A stretch of 64,000 nt of DNA, taken from the NCBI GenBank assembly GCA_037893225.1, contig JAZGUH010000116.1, positions 2,790,001-2,854,000 on the forward strand. Direction: 5' to 3'. The notes under the pieces were generated by a model. That model was not told the origin of the DNA. It did not search any database and worked only from the letters and a program-made list of their open reading frames with translations. Each line of letters starts with the position of its first letter. Position 1 is the stretch's first letter. Shown piece by piece: positions 37,101 to 50,045 of the stretch. Both the position numbers and the translations under genes were made by a program. Source of the DNA: Hippasteria phrygiana. Taxonomy: Eukaryota > Echinodermata > Asteroidea > Valvatida > Goniasteridae.

Positions 37101-38216
37101 ACAATTTGAGACCATCGCCAGCTTCACAGCGTTATAACTCTTCGAGAAAATTCAAACCTCGCAACTAATTTCTTCCCGTGAACTCTGTGTGCGTTCTCCC
37201 GTTTACTGCATTGTGGCTGCTTAACGTTTGCCAAATTTTCAGATGAACGCCCCTCCTTTCCCTGTTCATAATTGAATGGTATATTGACCAAATCCAGTAA
37301 TGTTTACACTGATGGGTAGCTTAGATCTAGCGCAACAATTTCAGACCATCGCCAGCTTCACAGCGTTAGAACTCTTCGAAAAAATTCAAACCTCGCAACT
37401 AATTTCTTCCTGTGAACTCTGTGTGCGTTCTCCCGTTTACTGCATTGTGACTGCTTAACGTTTGCCACATTGTCAGATGAACGCCCCTCCTTTCCCTGTT
37501 CATAATTGAATGGGATATTGACCAAATCCAGTAATTTTCACACGTATGGGTAGCTTAGATATAGCGCAACAATTTCAGACCATCGCCAGCTTCACAGCGT
37601 TAGAACTCTTCGAGAAAATTCAAACCTCGCAACTAATTTCTTCCCGTGAACTCTGTGTGCGTTCTCCCGTTTTCTGCATTGTGGCTGCTTAACGTTTGCC
37701 AAATTTTCAGATGAACGCCCCTCCTTTCCCTGTTCATAATTGAATGGTATATTGACCAAATCCAGCAATTTTCACACGTATGGGTAGCTTAGATCTAGCG
37801 CAACAATTTCAGACCATCGCCAGCTTCACAGCGTTAGAACTCTTCGAGAAAATTCAAACCTCGCAACAAATGTCTTCCTGTGAACTCTGTGTGCGTTCTT
37901 CCGTTTACTGTATTGTAACTGTTTAACGTTTACCAAATTTTCAGATGAACGCCCCTCCTTTCCCTGTTCATAATTGAATGGGATATTGACCAAATCCAGT
38001 AATTTTCACACGTATGGGTAGCTTAGATATAGCGCAACAATTTCAGACCATCGCCAGCTTCACAGCGTTAGAACTCTTCGAGAAAATTCAAACCTCGCAA
38101 CAAATTTCTTCCTGTGAACTCTGTGGGCGTTCTTCCGTTTACTGTATTGTAAGTGTTTAACGTTTGCCACATTTTCAGATGAACGCCCCTCCTTTCCCTG
38201 TTCATAATTGAATGGG
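33771..38216 (+). repeat. 4,446-bp tandem duplication, left copy
   Basis: Nineteen monomers without indels. Three private marks, CTCGTAAC (35051), CACTGATGG (37308) and TTGTAAGTG (38148), each recur 4,446 bp downstream. At the diagnostic sites I compared, the two copies agree throughout. The left boundary lies where the c monomer at 33677 becomes alike to the e monomer at 38123, after repeat position 94. Confidence 0.87.
34145..36250 (+). repeat. Nine-monomer HOR, second copy
   Basis: 2,106 bp, T-a-b-y-i-b-d-j-s. It carries CTCGTAACTAA in the y monomer (about 35051), which recurs exactly 4,446 bp later (about 39497), marking it as the left half of a larger duplication. Confidence 0.85.
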
Positions 38217-38590
38217 ATATTGACCAAATCCAGCAATTTTCACACGTATGGGTAGCTTAGATCTAGCGCAACAATTTCAGACCATCGCCAGCTTCACAGC
38301 GTTAGAACTCTTCGAGAAAATTCAATCCTCGCACCTAATTTCTTCCCGTGAACTCTGTGTGCGTTCTCCCGTTTACTGCATTGTGACTGCTTAACGTTTG
38401 CCACATTGTCAGATGAACGCCCCTCCTTTCCCTGTTCATAATTGAATGGGATATTGACCAAACCCAGCAATGTTCACACGTATGGGTAGCTTAGATCTAG
38501 CGCAACAATTTGAGACCATCGCCAGCTTCACAGCGTTAGAACTCTTCGAGAAAATTCAAACCTCGCAACAAATTTCTTCGTCTGAACTCT
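36251..38590 (+). repeat. Ten-monomer HOR with c-d-e insertion
   Basis: 2,340 bp. Order T-a-b-y-i-b-c-d-e/j-s, starts 36251, 36485, 36719, 36953, 37187, 37421, 37655, 37889, 38123 and 38357. The e monomer (GTGGGCG at 38123) carries a private TTGTAAGTG and switches to j-type sequence (TTCAATCC). The i monomer has CACTGATGG (37311), a form repeated at 41757. Confidence 0.85.
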
Positions 38591-41500
38591 GTGTGCGTTC
38601 TTCCGTTTACTGCATTGTGACTGCTTAACGTTTGCCACATTTTCAGATGAACTCCCCTCCTTTCCCTGTTCATAATTGAATGGGATATTGACCAAATCCA
38701 GTAATGTTTACACTTATAGGTAGCTTAGATCTAGCGCAACAATTTCAGACCATCGCCAGCTTCACAGCGTTAGAACTCTTCGAAAAAATTCAAACCTCGC
38801 AACTAATTTCTTCATGTGAACTCTGTGTCCGTTCTCCCGTTTACTGCATTGTGACTGCTTAACGTTTGCCACATTTTCAGATGAACGCCCCTCCTTTCCC
38901 TGTTCATAATTGAATGGGATATTGACCAAATCCAGTAATTTTCACACGTATGGGTAGCTTAGATATAGCGCAACAATTTCAGACCATCGCCAGCTTCACA
39001 GCGTTAGAACTCTTCGAGAAAATTCAAACCTCGCACCTAATTTCTTCCCGTGAACTCTGTGTGCGTTCTCCCGTTTACTGCATTGTGACTGCTTAACGTT
39101 TGCCACATTGTCAGATGAACGCCCCTCCTTTCCCTGTTCATAATTGAATGGGATATTGACCAAATCCAGCAATTTTCACACGTATGGGTAGCTTAGATCT
39201 AGCGCAACAATTTGAGACCATCGCCAGCTTCACAGCGTTAGAACTCTTCGAGAAAATTCAAACCTCGCAACAAATTTCTTCCTGTGAACTCTGTGTGCGT
39301 TCTTCCGTTTACTGCATTGTAACTGTTTAACGTTTGCCACATTTTCAGATGAACGCCCCTCCTTTCCCTGTTCATAATTGAATGGGATATTGACCAAATC
39401 CAGCAATTTTCACACGTATGGGTAGCTTAGATCTAGCGCAACAATTTGAGACCATCGCCAGCTTCACAGCGTTATAACTCTTCGAGAAAATTCAAACCTC
39501 GTAACTAATTTCTTCCCGTGAACTCTGTGTGCGTTCTCCCGTTTACTGCATTGTGGCTGCTTAACGTTTGCCAAATTTTCAGATGAACGCCCCTCCTTTC
39601 CCTGTTCATAATTGAATGGTATATTGACCAAATCCAGTAATGTTTACACTTATGGGTAGCTTAGATCTAGCGCAACAATTTCAGACCATCGCCAGCTTCA
39701 CAGCGTTAGAACTCTTCGAAAAAATTCAAACCTCGCAACTAATTTCTTCCTGTGAACTCTGTGTGCGTTCTCCCGTTTACTGCATTGTGACTGCTTAACG
39801 TTTGCCACATTGTCAGATGAACGCCCCTCCTTTCCCTGTTCATAATTGAATGGGATATTGACCAAATCCAGTAATTTTCACACGTATGGGTAGCTTAGAT
39901 ATAGCGCAACAATTTCAGACCATCGCCAGCTTCACAGCGTTAGAACTCTTCGAGAAAATTCAAACCTCGCAACAAATGTCTTCCTGTGAACTCTGTGTGC
40001 GTTCTTCCGTTTACTGTATTGTAACTGTTTAACGTTTACCAAATTTTCAGATGAACGCCCCTCCTTTCCCTGTTCATAATTGAATGGTATATTGACCAAA
40101 TCCAGTAATGTTTACACTTATGGGTAGCTTAGATCTAGCGCAACAATTTCAGACCATCGCCAGCTTCACAGCGTTAGAACTCTTCGAAAAAATTCAAACC
40201 TCGCAACTAATTTCTTCATGTGAACTCTGTGTCCGTTCTCCCGTTTACTGCATTGTGACTGCTTAACGTTTGCCACATTTTCAGATGAACGCCCCTCCTT
40301 TCCCTGTTCATAATTGAATGGGATATTGACCAAATCCAGTACTTTTCACACGTATGGGTAGCTTAGATATAGCGCAACAATTTCAGACCATCGCCAGCTT
40401 CACAGCGTTAGAACTCTTCGAGAAAATTCAATCCTCGCACCTAATTTCTTCCCGTGAACTCTGTGTGCGTTCTCCCGTTTACTGCATTGTGACTGCTTAA
40501 CGTTTGCCACATTGTCAGATGAACGCCCCTCCTTTCCCTGTTCATAATTGAATGGGATATTGACCAAACCCAGCAATGTTCACACGTATGGGTAGCTTAG
40601 ATCTAGCGCAACAATTTGAGACCATCGCCAGCTTCACAGCGTTAGAACTCTTCGAGAAAATTCAAACCTCGCAACAAATTTCTTCGTCTGAACTCTGTGT
40701 GCGTTCTTCCGTTTACTGCATTGTGACTGCTTAACGTTTGCCACATTTTCAGATGAACTCCCCTCCTTTCCCTGTTCATAATTGAATGGGATATTGACCA
40801 AATCCAGTAATGTTTACACTTATAGGTAGCTTAGATCTAGCGCAACAATTTCAGACCATCGCCAGCTTCACAGCGTTAGAACTCTTCGAAAAAATTCAAA
40901 CCTCGCAACTAATTTCTTCATGTGAACTCTGTGTCCGTTCTCCCGTTTACTGCATTGTGACTGCTTAACGTTTGCCACATTTTCAGATGAACGCCCCTCC
41001 TTTCCCTGTTCATAATTGAATGGGATATTGACCAAATCCAGTAATTTTCACACGTATGGGTAGCTTAGATATAGCGCAACAATTTCAGACCATCGCCAGC
41101 TTCACAGCGTTAGAACTCTTCGAGAAAATTCAAACCTCGCACCTAATTTCTTCCCGTGAACTCTGTGTGCGTTCTCCCGTTTACTGCATTGTGACTGCTT
41201 AACGTTTGCCACATTGTCAGATGAACGCCCCTCCTTTCCCTGTTCATAATTGAATGGGATATTGACCAAATCCAGCAATTTTCACACGTATGGGTAGCTT
41301 AGATCTAGCGCAACAATTTGAGACCATCGCCAGCTTCACAGCGTTAGAACTCTTCGAGAAAATTCAAACCTCGCAACAAATTTCTTCCTGTGAACTCTGT
41401 GTGCGTTCTTCCGTTTACTGCATTGTAACTGTTTAACGTTTGCCACATTTTCAGATGAACGCCCCTCCTTTCCCTGTTCATAATTGAATGGGATATTGAC

Positions 41501-42662
41501 CAAATCCAGCAATTTTCACACGTATGGGTAGCTTAGATCTAGCGCAACAATTTGAGACCATCGCCAGCTTCACAGCGTTATAACTCTTCGAGAAAATTCA
41601 AACCTCGCAACTAATTTCTTCCCGTGAACTCTGTGTGCGTTCTCCCGTTTACTGCATTGTGGCTGCTTAACGTTTGCCAAATTTTCAGATGAACGCCCCT
41701 CCTTTCCCTGTTCATAATTGAATGGTATATTGACCAAATCCAGTAATGTTTACACTGATGGGTAGCTTAGATCTAGCGCAACAATTTCAGACCATCGCCA
41801 GCTTCACAGCGTTAGAACTCTTCGAAAAAATTCAAACCTCGCAACTAATTTCTTCCTGTGAACTCTGTGTGCGTTCTCCCGTTTACTGCATTGTGACTGC
41901 TTAACGTTTGCCACATTGTCAGATGAACGCCCCTCCTTTCCCTGTTCATAATTGAATGGGATATTGACCAAATCCAGTAATTTTCACACGTATGGGTAGC
42001 TTAGATATAGCGCAACAATTTCAGACCATCGCCAGCTTCACAGCGTTAGAACTCTTCGAGAAAATTCAAACCTCGCAACTAATTTCTTCCCGTGAACTCT
42101 GTGTGCGTTCTCCCGTTTTCTGCATTGTGGCTGCTTAACGTTTGCCAAATTTTCAGATGAACGCCCCTCCTTTCCCTGTTCATAATTGAATGGTATATTG
42201 ACCAAATCCAGCAATTTTCACACGTATGGGTAGCTTAGATCTAGCGCAACAATTTCAGACCATCGCCAGCTTCACAGCGTTAGAACTCTTCGAGAAAATT
42301 CAAACCTCGCAACAAATGTCTTCCTGTGAACTCTGTGTGCGTTCTTCCGTTTACTGTATTGTAACTGTTTAACGTTTACCAAATTTTCAGATGAACGCCC
42401 CTCCTTTCCCTGTTCATAATTGAATGGGATATTGACCAAATCCAGTAATTTTCACACGTATGGGTAGCTTAGATATAGCGCAACAATTTCAGACCATCGC
42501 CAGCTTCACAGCGTTAGAACTCTTCGAGAAAATTCAAACCTCGCAACAAATTTCTTCCTGTGAACTCTGTGGGCGTTCTTCCGTTTACTGTATTGTAAGT
42601 GTTTAACGTTTGCCACATTTTCAGATGAACGCCCCTCCTTTCCCTGTTCATAATTGAATGGG
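38217..42662 (+). repeat. 4,446-bp tandem duplication, right copy
   Basis: Mirrors 33771-38216. The similarity breaks in the e monomer at 42569: here it continues as a normal e (GCAACTTTCACAC, TTTGAG) into f and g, while the left copy switches to j and s. Identity at every compared site suggests a recent event. Confidence 0.87.
38591..40696 (+). repeat. Nine-monomer HOR, third copy
   Basis: 2,106 bp with the same order and the same private CTCGTAACTAA as 34145-36250. It is the right-hand partner of that unit in the 4,446-bp duplication and is followed at 40697 by the start of the partner of 36251-38590. Confidence 0.85.
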
Positions 42663-44204
42663 ATATTGACCAAATCCAGCAACTTTCACACTTATGGGTA
42701 GCTTAGATCTAGCGCAACAATTTGAGACCATCGCCAGCTTCACAGCGTTAGAACTCTTCGAGAAAATTCAAACCTCGCAACAAATTTCTTCCTGTGAACT
42801 CTGTGTGCGTTCTTCCGTTTACTGTATTGTAACTGTTTAACGTTTGCCACATTTTCAGATGAACGCCCCTCCTTTCCCTGTTCATAATTGAATGGGATAT
42901 TGACCAAATCCAGTAATTTTCACACGTACGGGTAGCTTAGATATAGCGCAACAATTTCAGACCATCGCCAGCTTCACAGCGTTAGAACTCTTCGAGAAAA
43001 TTCAAACCTCGCAACAAATTTCTTCCTGTGAACTCTGTGTGCGTTCTTCCGATTCTGTATTGTGACTGCTTAACGTTTGCCATATTTTCAGATGAACGCC
43101 CCTCCTTTCCCTGTTCATCATTGAATGGGATATTGACCAAATCCACTAATTTTTACACTGATGGGTAGCTTAGATATAGCGCAACAATTTCAGACCATCG
43201 CCAGCTTCACAGCGTTAGAACTCTTCGAGAAAATTCAAACCTCGCAACAAATTTCTTCCTGTGAACTCTTTGTGCGTTCTTCCGTTTACTGTATTGAACT
43301 GTTTAACGTTTGCCACATTTTCAGATGAACGCCCCTCCTTTCCCTGTTCATAATTGAATGGGATATTGACCAAATCCAGCAATTTTCACACGTATGGGTA
43401 GCTTAGATCTAGCGCAACAATTTCAGACCATCGCCAGCTTCACAGCGTTATAACTCTTCGAGAAAATTCAAACCTCGCAACTAATTTCTTCCCGTGAACT
43501 CTGTGTGCGTTCTCCCGTTTACTGCATTGTGGCTGCTTAACGTTTGCCAAATTTTCAGATGAACGCCCCTCCTTTCCCTGTTCATAATTGAATGGTATAT
43601 TGACCAAATCCAGTAATGTTTACACTTATGGGTAGCTTAGATCTAGCGCAACAATTTCAGACCATCGCCAGCTTCACAGCGTTAGAACTCTTCGAGAAAA
43701 TTCAAACCTCGCAACAAATTTCTTCCTGTGAACTCTGTGGACGTTCTTCCGTTTACTGTATTGTAACTGTTTAACGTTTGCCACATTTTCAGATGAACGC
43801 CCCTCCTTTCCCTGTTCATAATTGAATGGGATATTGACCAAATCCAGCAACTTTCACACTTATGGGTAGCTTAGATCTAGCGCAACAATTTCAGACCATC
43901 GCCAGCTTCACAGCGTTAGAACTCTTCGAGAAAATTCAAACCTCGCAACAAATTTCTTCCTGTGAACTCTGTGTGCGTTCTTCCGTTTACTGTATTGTAA
44001 CTGTTTAACGTTTGCCACATTTTCAGATGAACGCCCCTCCTTTCCCTGTTCATAATTGAATGGGATATTGACCAAATCCAGTAATTTTCACACGTACGGG
44101 TAGCTTAGATATAGCGCAACAATTTCAGACCATCGCCAGCTTCACAGCGTTAGAACTCTTCGAGAAAATTCAAACCTCGCAACAAATTTCTTCCTGTGAA
44201 CTCT
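40697..44204 (+). repeat. Transition from T-type to P/Q-type HORs
   Basis: Begins T-a-b-y-i-b-c-d (40697 to 42568), then e (42569), f (42803) and g (43037), the order seen in the 17-mer, and continues with h, an i that ends like j/e (CGAGAAAA, TTCCTG), k (GTGGACG, 43737) and f. The g-to-g distance 43037 to 44205 is 1,168 bp, five monomers, so the j monomer of a P unit has been fused out. This is where region II passes into region III without any foreign sequence. Confidence 0.82.
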
Positions 44205-45606
44205 GTGTGCGTTCTTCCGATTCTGTATTGTGACTGCTTAACGTTTGCCATATTTTCAGATGAACGCCCCTCCTTTCCCTGTTCATCATTGAATGGGATA
44301 TTGACCAAATCCACTAATTTTTACACTGATGGGTAGCTTAGATATAGCGCAACAATTTCAGACCATCGCCAGCTTCACAGCGTTAGAACTCTTCGAGAAA
44401 ATTCAAACCTCGCAACAAATTTCTTCCTGTGAACTCTTTGTGCGTTCTTCCGTTTACTGTATTGAACTGTTTAACGTTTGCCACATTTTCAGATGAACGC
44501 CCCTCCTTTCCCTGTTCATAATTGAATGGGATATTGACCAAATCCAGCAATTTTCACACGTATGGGTAGCTTAGATCTAGCGCAACAATTTGAGACCATC
44601 GCCAGCTTCACAGCGTTATAACTCTTCGAGAAAATTCAAACCTCGCAACTAATTTCTTCCCGTGAACTCTGTGTGCGTTCTCCCGTTTACTGCATTGTGG
44701 CTGCTTAACGTTTGCCAAATTTTCAGATGAACGCCCCTCCTTTCCCTGTTCATAATTGAATGGTATATTGACCAAATCCAGTAATGTTTACACTTATGGG
44801 TAGCTTAGATCTAGCGCAACAATTTCAGACCATCGCCAGCTTCACAGCGTTAGAACTCTTCGAAAAAATTCAAACCTCGCAACTAATTTCTTCATGTGAA
44901 CTCTGTGTCCGTTCTCCCGTTTACTGCATTGTGACTGCTTAACGTTTGCCACATTTTCAGATGAACGCCCCTCCTTTCCCTGTTCATAATTGAATGGGAT
45001 ATTGACCAAATCCAGTACTTTTCACACGTATGGGTAGCTTAGATATAGCGCAACAATTTCAGACCATCGCCAGCTTCACAGCGTTAGAACTCTTCGAGAA
45101 AATTCAAACCTCGCAACAAATTTCATCCTGTGAACTCTGTGGACGTTCTTCCGTTTACTGTATTGTAACTGTTTAACGTTTGCCACATTTTCAGATGAAC
45201 GCCCCTCCTTTCCCTGTTCATAATTGAATGGGATATTGACCAAATCCAGCAACTTTCACACTTATGGGTAGCTTAGATCTAGCGCAACAATTTGAGACCA
45301 TCGCCAGCTTCACAGCGTTAGAACTCTTCGAGAAAATTCAAACCTCGCAACAAATTTCTTCCTGTGAACTCTGTGTGCGTTCTTCCGTTTACTGTATTGT
45401 AACTGTTTAACGTTTGCCACATTTTCAGATGAACGCCCCTCCTTTCCCTGTTCATAATTGAATGGGATATTGACCAAATCCAGTAATTTTCACACGTACG
45501 GGTAGCTTAGATATAGCGCAACAATTTCAGACCATCGCCAGCTTCACAGCGTTAGAACTCTTCGAGAAAATTCAAACCTCGCAACAAATTTCTTCCTGTG
45601 AACTCT
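44205..45606 (+). repeat. Six-monomer P unit (g-h-i-j-k-f)
   Basis: 1,402 bp, six monomers minus two bases. Its k monomer is preceded by TTTCATCC (45121), a change from TTTCTTCC that also marks the P units at 47242 and 51448 (48158 and 52364) but not those at 50046 or 55422. This gives two lineages of P units. Confidence 0.85.
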
Positions 45607-47008
45607 GTGTGCGTTCTTCCGATTCTGTATTGTGACTGCTTAACGTTTGCCATATTTTCAGATGAACGCCCCTCCTTTCCCTGTTCATCATTGAATGGGA
45701 TATTGACCAAATCCACTAATTTTTACACTGATGGGTAGCTTAGATATAGCGCAACAATTTCAGACCATCGCCAGCTTCACAGCGTTAGAACTCTTCGAGA
45801 AAATTCAAACCTCGCAACAAATTTCTTCCTGTGAACTCTTTGTGCGTTCTTCCGTTTACTGTATTGAACTGTTTAACGTTTGCCACATTTTCAGATGAAC
45901 GCCCCTCCTTTCCCTGTTCATAATTGAATGGGATATTGACCAAATCCAGCAATTTTCACACGTATGGGTAGCTTAGATCTAGCGCAACAATTTCAGACCA
46001 TCGCCAGCTTCACAGCGTTAGAACTCTTCGAAAAAATTCAAACCTCGCAACTAATTTCTTCATGTGAACTCTGTGTCCGTTCTCCCGTTTACTGCATTGT
46101 GACTGCTTAACGTTTGCCACATTTTCAGATGAACGCCCCTCCTTTCCCTGTTCATAATTGAATGGGATATTGACCAAATCCAGTAATTTTCACACGTATG
46201 GGTAGCTTAGATATAGCGCAACAATTTCAGACCATCGCCAGCTTCACAGCGTTAGAACTCTTCGAGAAAATTCAAACCTCGCACCTAATTTCTTCCCGTG
46301 AACTCTGTGTGCGTTCTCCCGTTTACTGCATTGTGACTGCTTAACGTTTGCCACATTGTCAGATGAACGCCCCTCCTTTCCCTGTTCATAATTGAATGGG
46401 ATATTGACCAAATCCAGCAATTTTCACACGTATGGGTAGCTTAGATCTAGCGCAACAATTTGAGACCATCGCCAGCTTCACAGCGTTAGAACTCTTCGAG
46501 AAAATTCAAACCTCGCAACAAATTTCTTCCTGTGAACTCTGTGTGCGTTCTTCCGTTTACTGCATTGTAACTGTTTAACGTTTGCCACATTTTCAGATGA
46601 ACGCCCCTCCTTTCCCTGTTCATAATTGAATGGGATATTGACCAAATCCAGCAATTTTCACACGTATGGGTAGCTTAGATCTAGCGCAACAATTTGAGAC
46701 CATCGCCAGCTTCACAGCGTTAGAACTCTTCGAGAAAATTCAAACCTCGCAACAAATTTCTTCCTGTGAACTCTGTGTGCGTTCTTCCGTTTACTGTATT
46801 GTAACTGTTTAACGTTTGCCACATTTTCAGATGAACGCCCCTCCTTTCCCTGTTCATAATTGAATGGGATATTGACCAAATCCAGTAATTTTCACACGTA
46901 CGGGTAGCTTAGATATAGCGCAACAATTTCAGACCATCGCCAGCTTCACAGCGTTAGAACTCTTCGAGAAAATTCAAACCTCGCAACAAATTTCTTCCTG
47001 TGAACTCT
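45607..47008 (+). repeat. Six-monomer Q unit (g-h-a-b-y-f)
   Basis: Also 1,402 bp but of different composition: after g-h come an a monomer (CACCTAATTTC, 46073), b (CATTGTCAG, 46307), y (GCATTGTAACTG, 46541) and f (46775). The h monomer changes in its second half to the i/T form (CGAAAAAATTC, TTCATG). The middle monomers are those of the region II HORs, so Q joins the two families inside one unit. Confidence 0.83.
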
Positions 47009-47241
47009 GTGTGCGTTCTTCCGATTCTGTATTGTGACTGCTTAACGTTTGCCATATTTTCAGATGAACGCCCCTCCTTTCCCTGTTCATAATTGAATGG
47101 GATATTGACCAAATCCAGTAATTTTCACACGTACGGGTAGCTTAGATATAGCGCAACAATTTCAGACCATCGCCAGCTTCACAGCGTTAGAACTCTTCGA
47201 GAAAATTCAAACCTCGCAACAAATTTCTTCCTGTGAACTCT
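47009..47241 (+). repeat. Extra chimeric g/f monomer
   Basis: Starts as g (CGATTCTG, CATATT) but then has CATAATTG and CAGTAATTTTCACACGTACGG as in f, and is followed by a complete g at 47242. It is a single-monomer duplication with a crossover inside, between about repeat positions 56 and 84. It is the only g not followed by h. Confidence 0.88.
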
Positions 47242-48643
47242 GTGTGCGTTCTTCCGATTCTGTATTGTGACTGCTTAACGTTTGCCATATTTTCAGATGA
47301 ACGCCCCTCCTTTCCCTGTTCATCATTGAATGGGATATTGACCAAATCCACTAATTTTTACACTGATGGGTAGCTTAGATATAGCGCAACAATTTCAGAC
47401 CATCGCCAGCTTCACAGCGTTAGAACTCTTCGAGAAAATTCAAACCTCGCAACAAATTTCTTCCTGTGAACTCTTTGTGCGTTCTTCCGTTTACTGTATT
47501 GAACTGTTTAACGTTTGCCACATTTTCAGATGAACGCCCCTCCTTTCCCTGTTCATAATTGAATGGGATATTGACCAAATCCAGCAATTTTCACACGTAT
47601 GGGTAGCTTAGATCTAGCGCAACAATTTGAGACCATCGCCAGCTTCACAGCGTTATAACTCTTCGAGAAAATTCAAACCTCGCAACTAATTTCTTCCCGT
47701 GAACTCTGTGTGCGTTCTCCCGTTTACTGCATTGTGGCTGCTTAACGTTTGCCAAATTTTCAGATGAACGCCCCTCCTTTCCCTGTTCATAATTGAATGG
47801 TATATTGACCAAATCCAGTAATGTTTACACTTATGGGTAGCTTAGATCTAGCGCAACAATTTCAGACCATCGCCAGCTTCACAGCGTTAGAACTCTTCGA
47901 AAAAATTCAAACCTCGCAACTAATTTCTTCATGTGAACTCTGTGTCCGTTCTCCCGTTTACTGCATTGTGACTGCTTAACGTTTGCCACATTTTCAGATG
48001 AACGCCCCTCCTTTCCCTGTTCATAATTGAATGGGATATTGACCAAATCCAGTACTTTTCACACGTATGGGTAGCTTAGATATAGCGCAACAATTTCAGA
48101 CCATCGCCAGCTTCACAGCGTTAGAACTCTTCGAGAAAATTCAAACCTCGCAACAAATTTCATCCTGTGAACTCTGTGGACGTTCTTCCGTTTACTGTAT
48201 TGTAACTGTTTAACGTTTGCCACATTTTCAGATGAACGCCCCTCCTTTCCCTGTTCATAATTGAATGGGATATTGACCAAATCCAGCAACTTTCACACTT
48301 ATGGGTAGCTTAGATCTAGCGCAACAATTTGAGACCATCGCCAGCTTCACAGCGTTAGAACTCTTCGAGAAAATTCAAACCTCGCAACAAATTTCTTCCT
48401 GTGAACTCTGTGTGCGTTCTTCCGTTTACTGTATTGTAACTGTTTAACGTTTGCCACATTTTCAGATGAACGCCCCTCCTTTCCCTGTTCATAATTGAAT
48501 GGGATATTGACCAAATCCAGTAATTTTCACACGTACGGGTAGCTTAGATATAGCGCAACAATTTCAGACCATCGCCAGCTTCACAGCGTTAGAACTCTTC
48601 GAGAAAATTCAAACCTCGCAACAAATTTCTTCCTGTGAACTCT
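47242..48643 (+). repeat. P unit with TTTCATCC mark
   Basis: 1,402 bp, g-h-i-j-k-f. TTTCATCC at 48158 matches 45121 and 52364. Confidence 0.85.
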
Positions 48644-50045
48644 GTGTGCGTTCTTCCGATTCTGTATTGTGACTGCTTAACGTTTGCCATATTTTCAGAT
48701 GAACGCCCCTCCTTTCCCTGTTCATCATTGAATGGGATATTGACCAAATCCACTAATTTTTACACTGATGGGTAGCTTAGATATAGCGCAACAATTTCAG
48801 ACCATCGCCAGCTTCACAGCGTTAGAACTCTTCGAGAAAATTCAAACCTCGCAACAAATTTCTTCCTGTGAACTCTTTGTGCGTTCTTCCGTTTACTGTA
48901 TTGAACTGTTTAACGTTTGCCACATTTTCAGATGAACGCCCCTCCTTTCCCTGTTCATAATTGAATGGGATATTGACCAAATCCAGCAATTTTCACACGT
49001 ATGGGTAGCTTAGATCTAGCGCAACAATTTCAGACCATCGCCAGCTTCACAGCGTTAGAACTCTTCGAAAAAATTCAAACCTCGCAACTAATTTCTTCAT
49101 GTGAACTCTGTGTCCGTTCTCCCGTTTACTGCATTGTGACTGCTTAACGTTTGCCACATTTTCAGATGAACGCCCCTCCTTTCCCTGTTCATAATTGAAT
49201 GGGATATTGACCAAATCCAGTAATTTTCACACGTATGGGTAGCTTAGATATAGCGCAACAATTTCAGACCATCGCCAGCTTCACAGCGTTAGAACTCTTC
49301 GAGAAAATTCAAACCTCGCACCTAATTTCTTCCCGTGAACTCTGTGTGCGTTCTCCCGTTTACTGCATTGTGACTGCTTAACGTTTGCCACATTGTCAGA
49401 TGAACGCCCCTCCTTTCCCTGTTCATAATTGAATGGGATATTGACCAAATCCAGCAATTTTCACACGTATGGGTAGCTTAGATCTAGCGCAACAATTTGA
49501 GACCATCGCCAGCTTCACAGCGTTAGAACTCTTCGAGAAAATTCAAACCTCGCAACAAATTTCTTCCTGTGAACTCTGTGTGCGTTCTTCCGTTTACTGC
49601 ATTGTAACTGTTTAACGTTTGCCACATTTTCAGATGAACGCCCCTCCTTTCCCTGTTCATAATTGAATGGGATATTGACCAAATCCAGCAATTTTCACAC
49701 GTATGGGTAGCTTAGATCTAGCGCAACAATTTGAGACCATCGCCAGCTTCACAGCGTTAGAACTCTTCGAGAAAATTCAAACCTCGCAACAAATTTCTTC
49801 CTGTGAACTCTGTGTGCGTTCTTCCGTTTACTGTATTGTAACTGTTTAACGTTTGCCACATTTTCAGATGAACGCCCCTCCTTTCCCTGTTCATAATTGA
49901 ATGGGATATTGACCAAATCCAGTAATTTTCACACGTACGGGTAGCTTAGATATAGCGCAACAATTTCAGACCATCGCCAGCTTCACAGCGTTAGAACTCT
50001 TCGAGAAAATTCAAACCTCGCAACAAATTTCTTCCTGTGAACTCT
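48644..50045 (+). repeat. Q unit, second copy
   Basis: 1,402 bp, g-h-a-b-y-f, with the same h-to-T switch and the same y (GCATTGTAACTG) as 45607-47008. Together with the P unit before it, it makes a 12-monomer PQ dimer of 2,804 bp. Confidence 0.84.

Noticed and set aside
33771..42662. Assembly artefact as the cause of the exact 4,446-bp duplication
   Set aside because: Not excluded, but the boundaries fall inside different chimeric monomers on each side (c/j and e/j versus normal e) and the local array shows many similar whole-monomer changes, so a real duplication is the simpler reading without read data.
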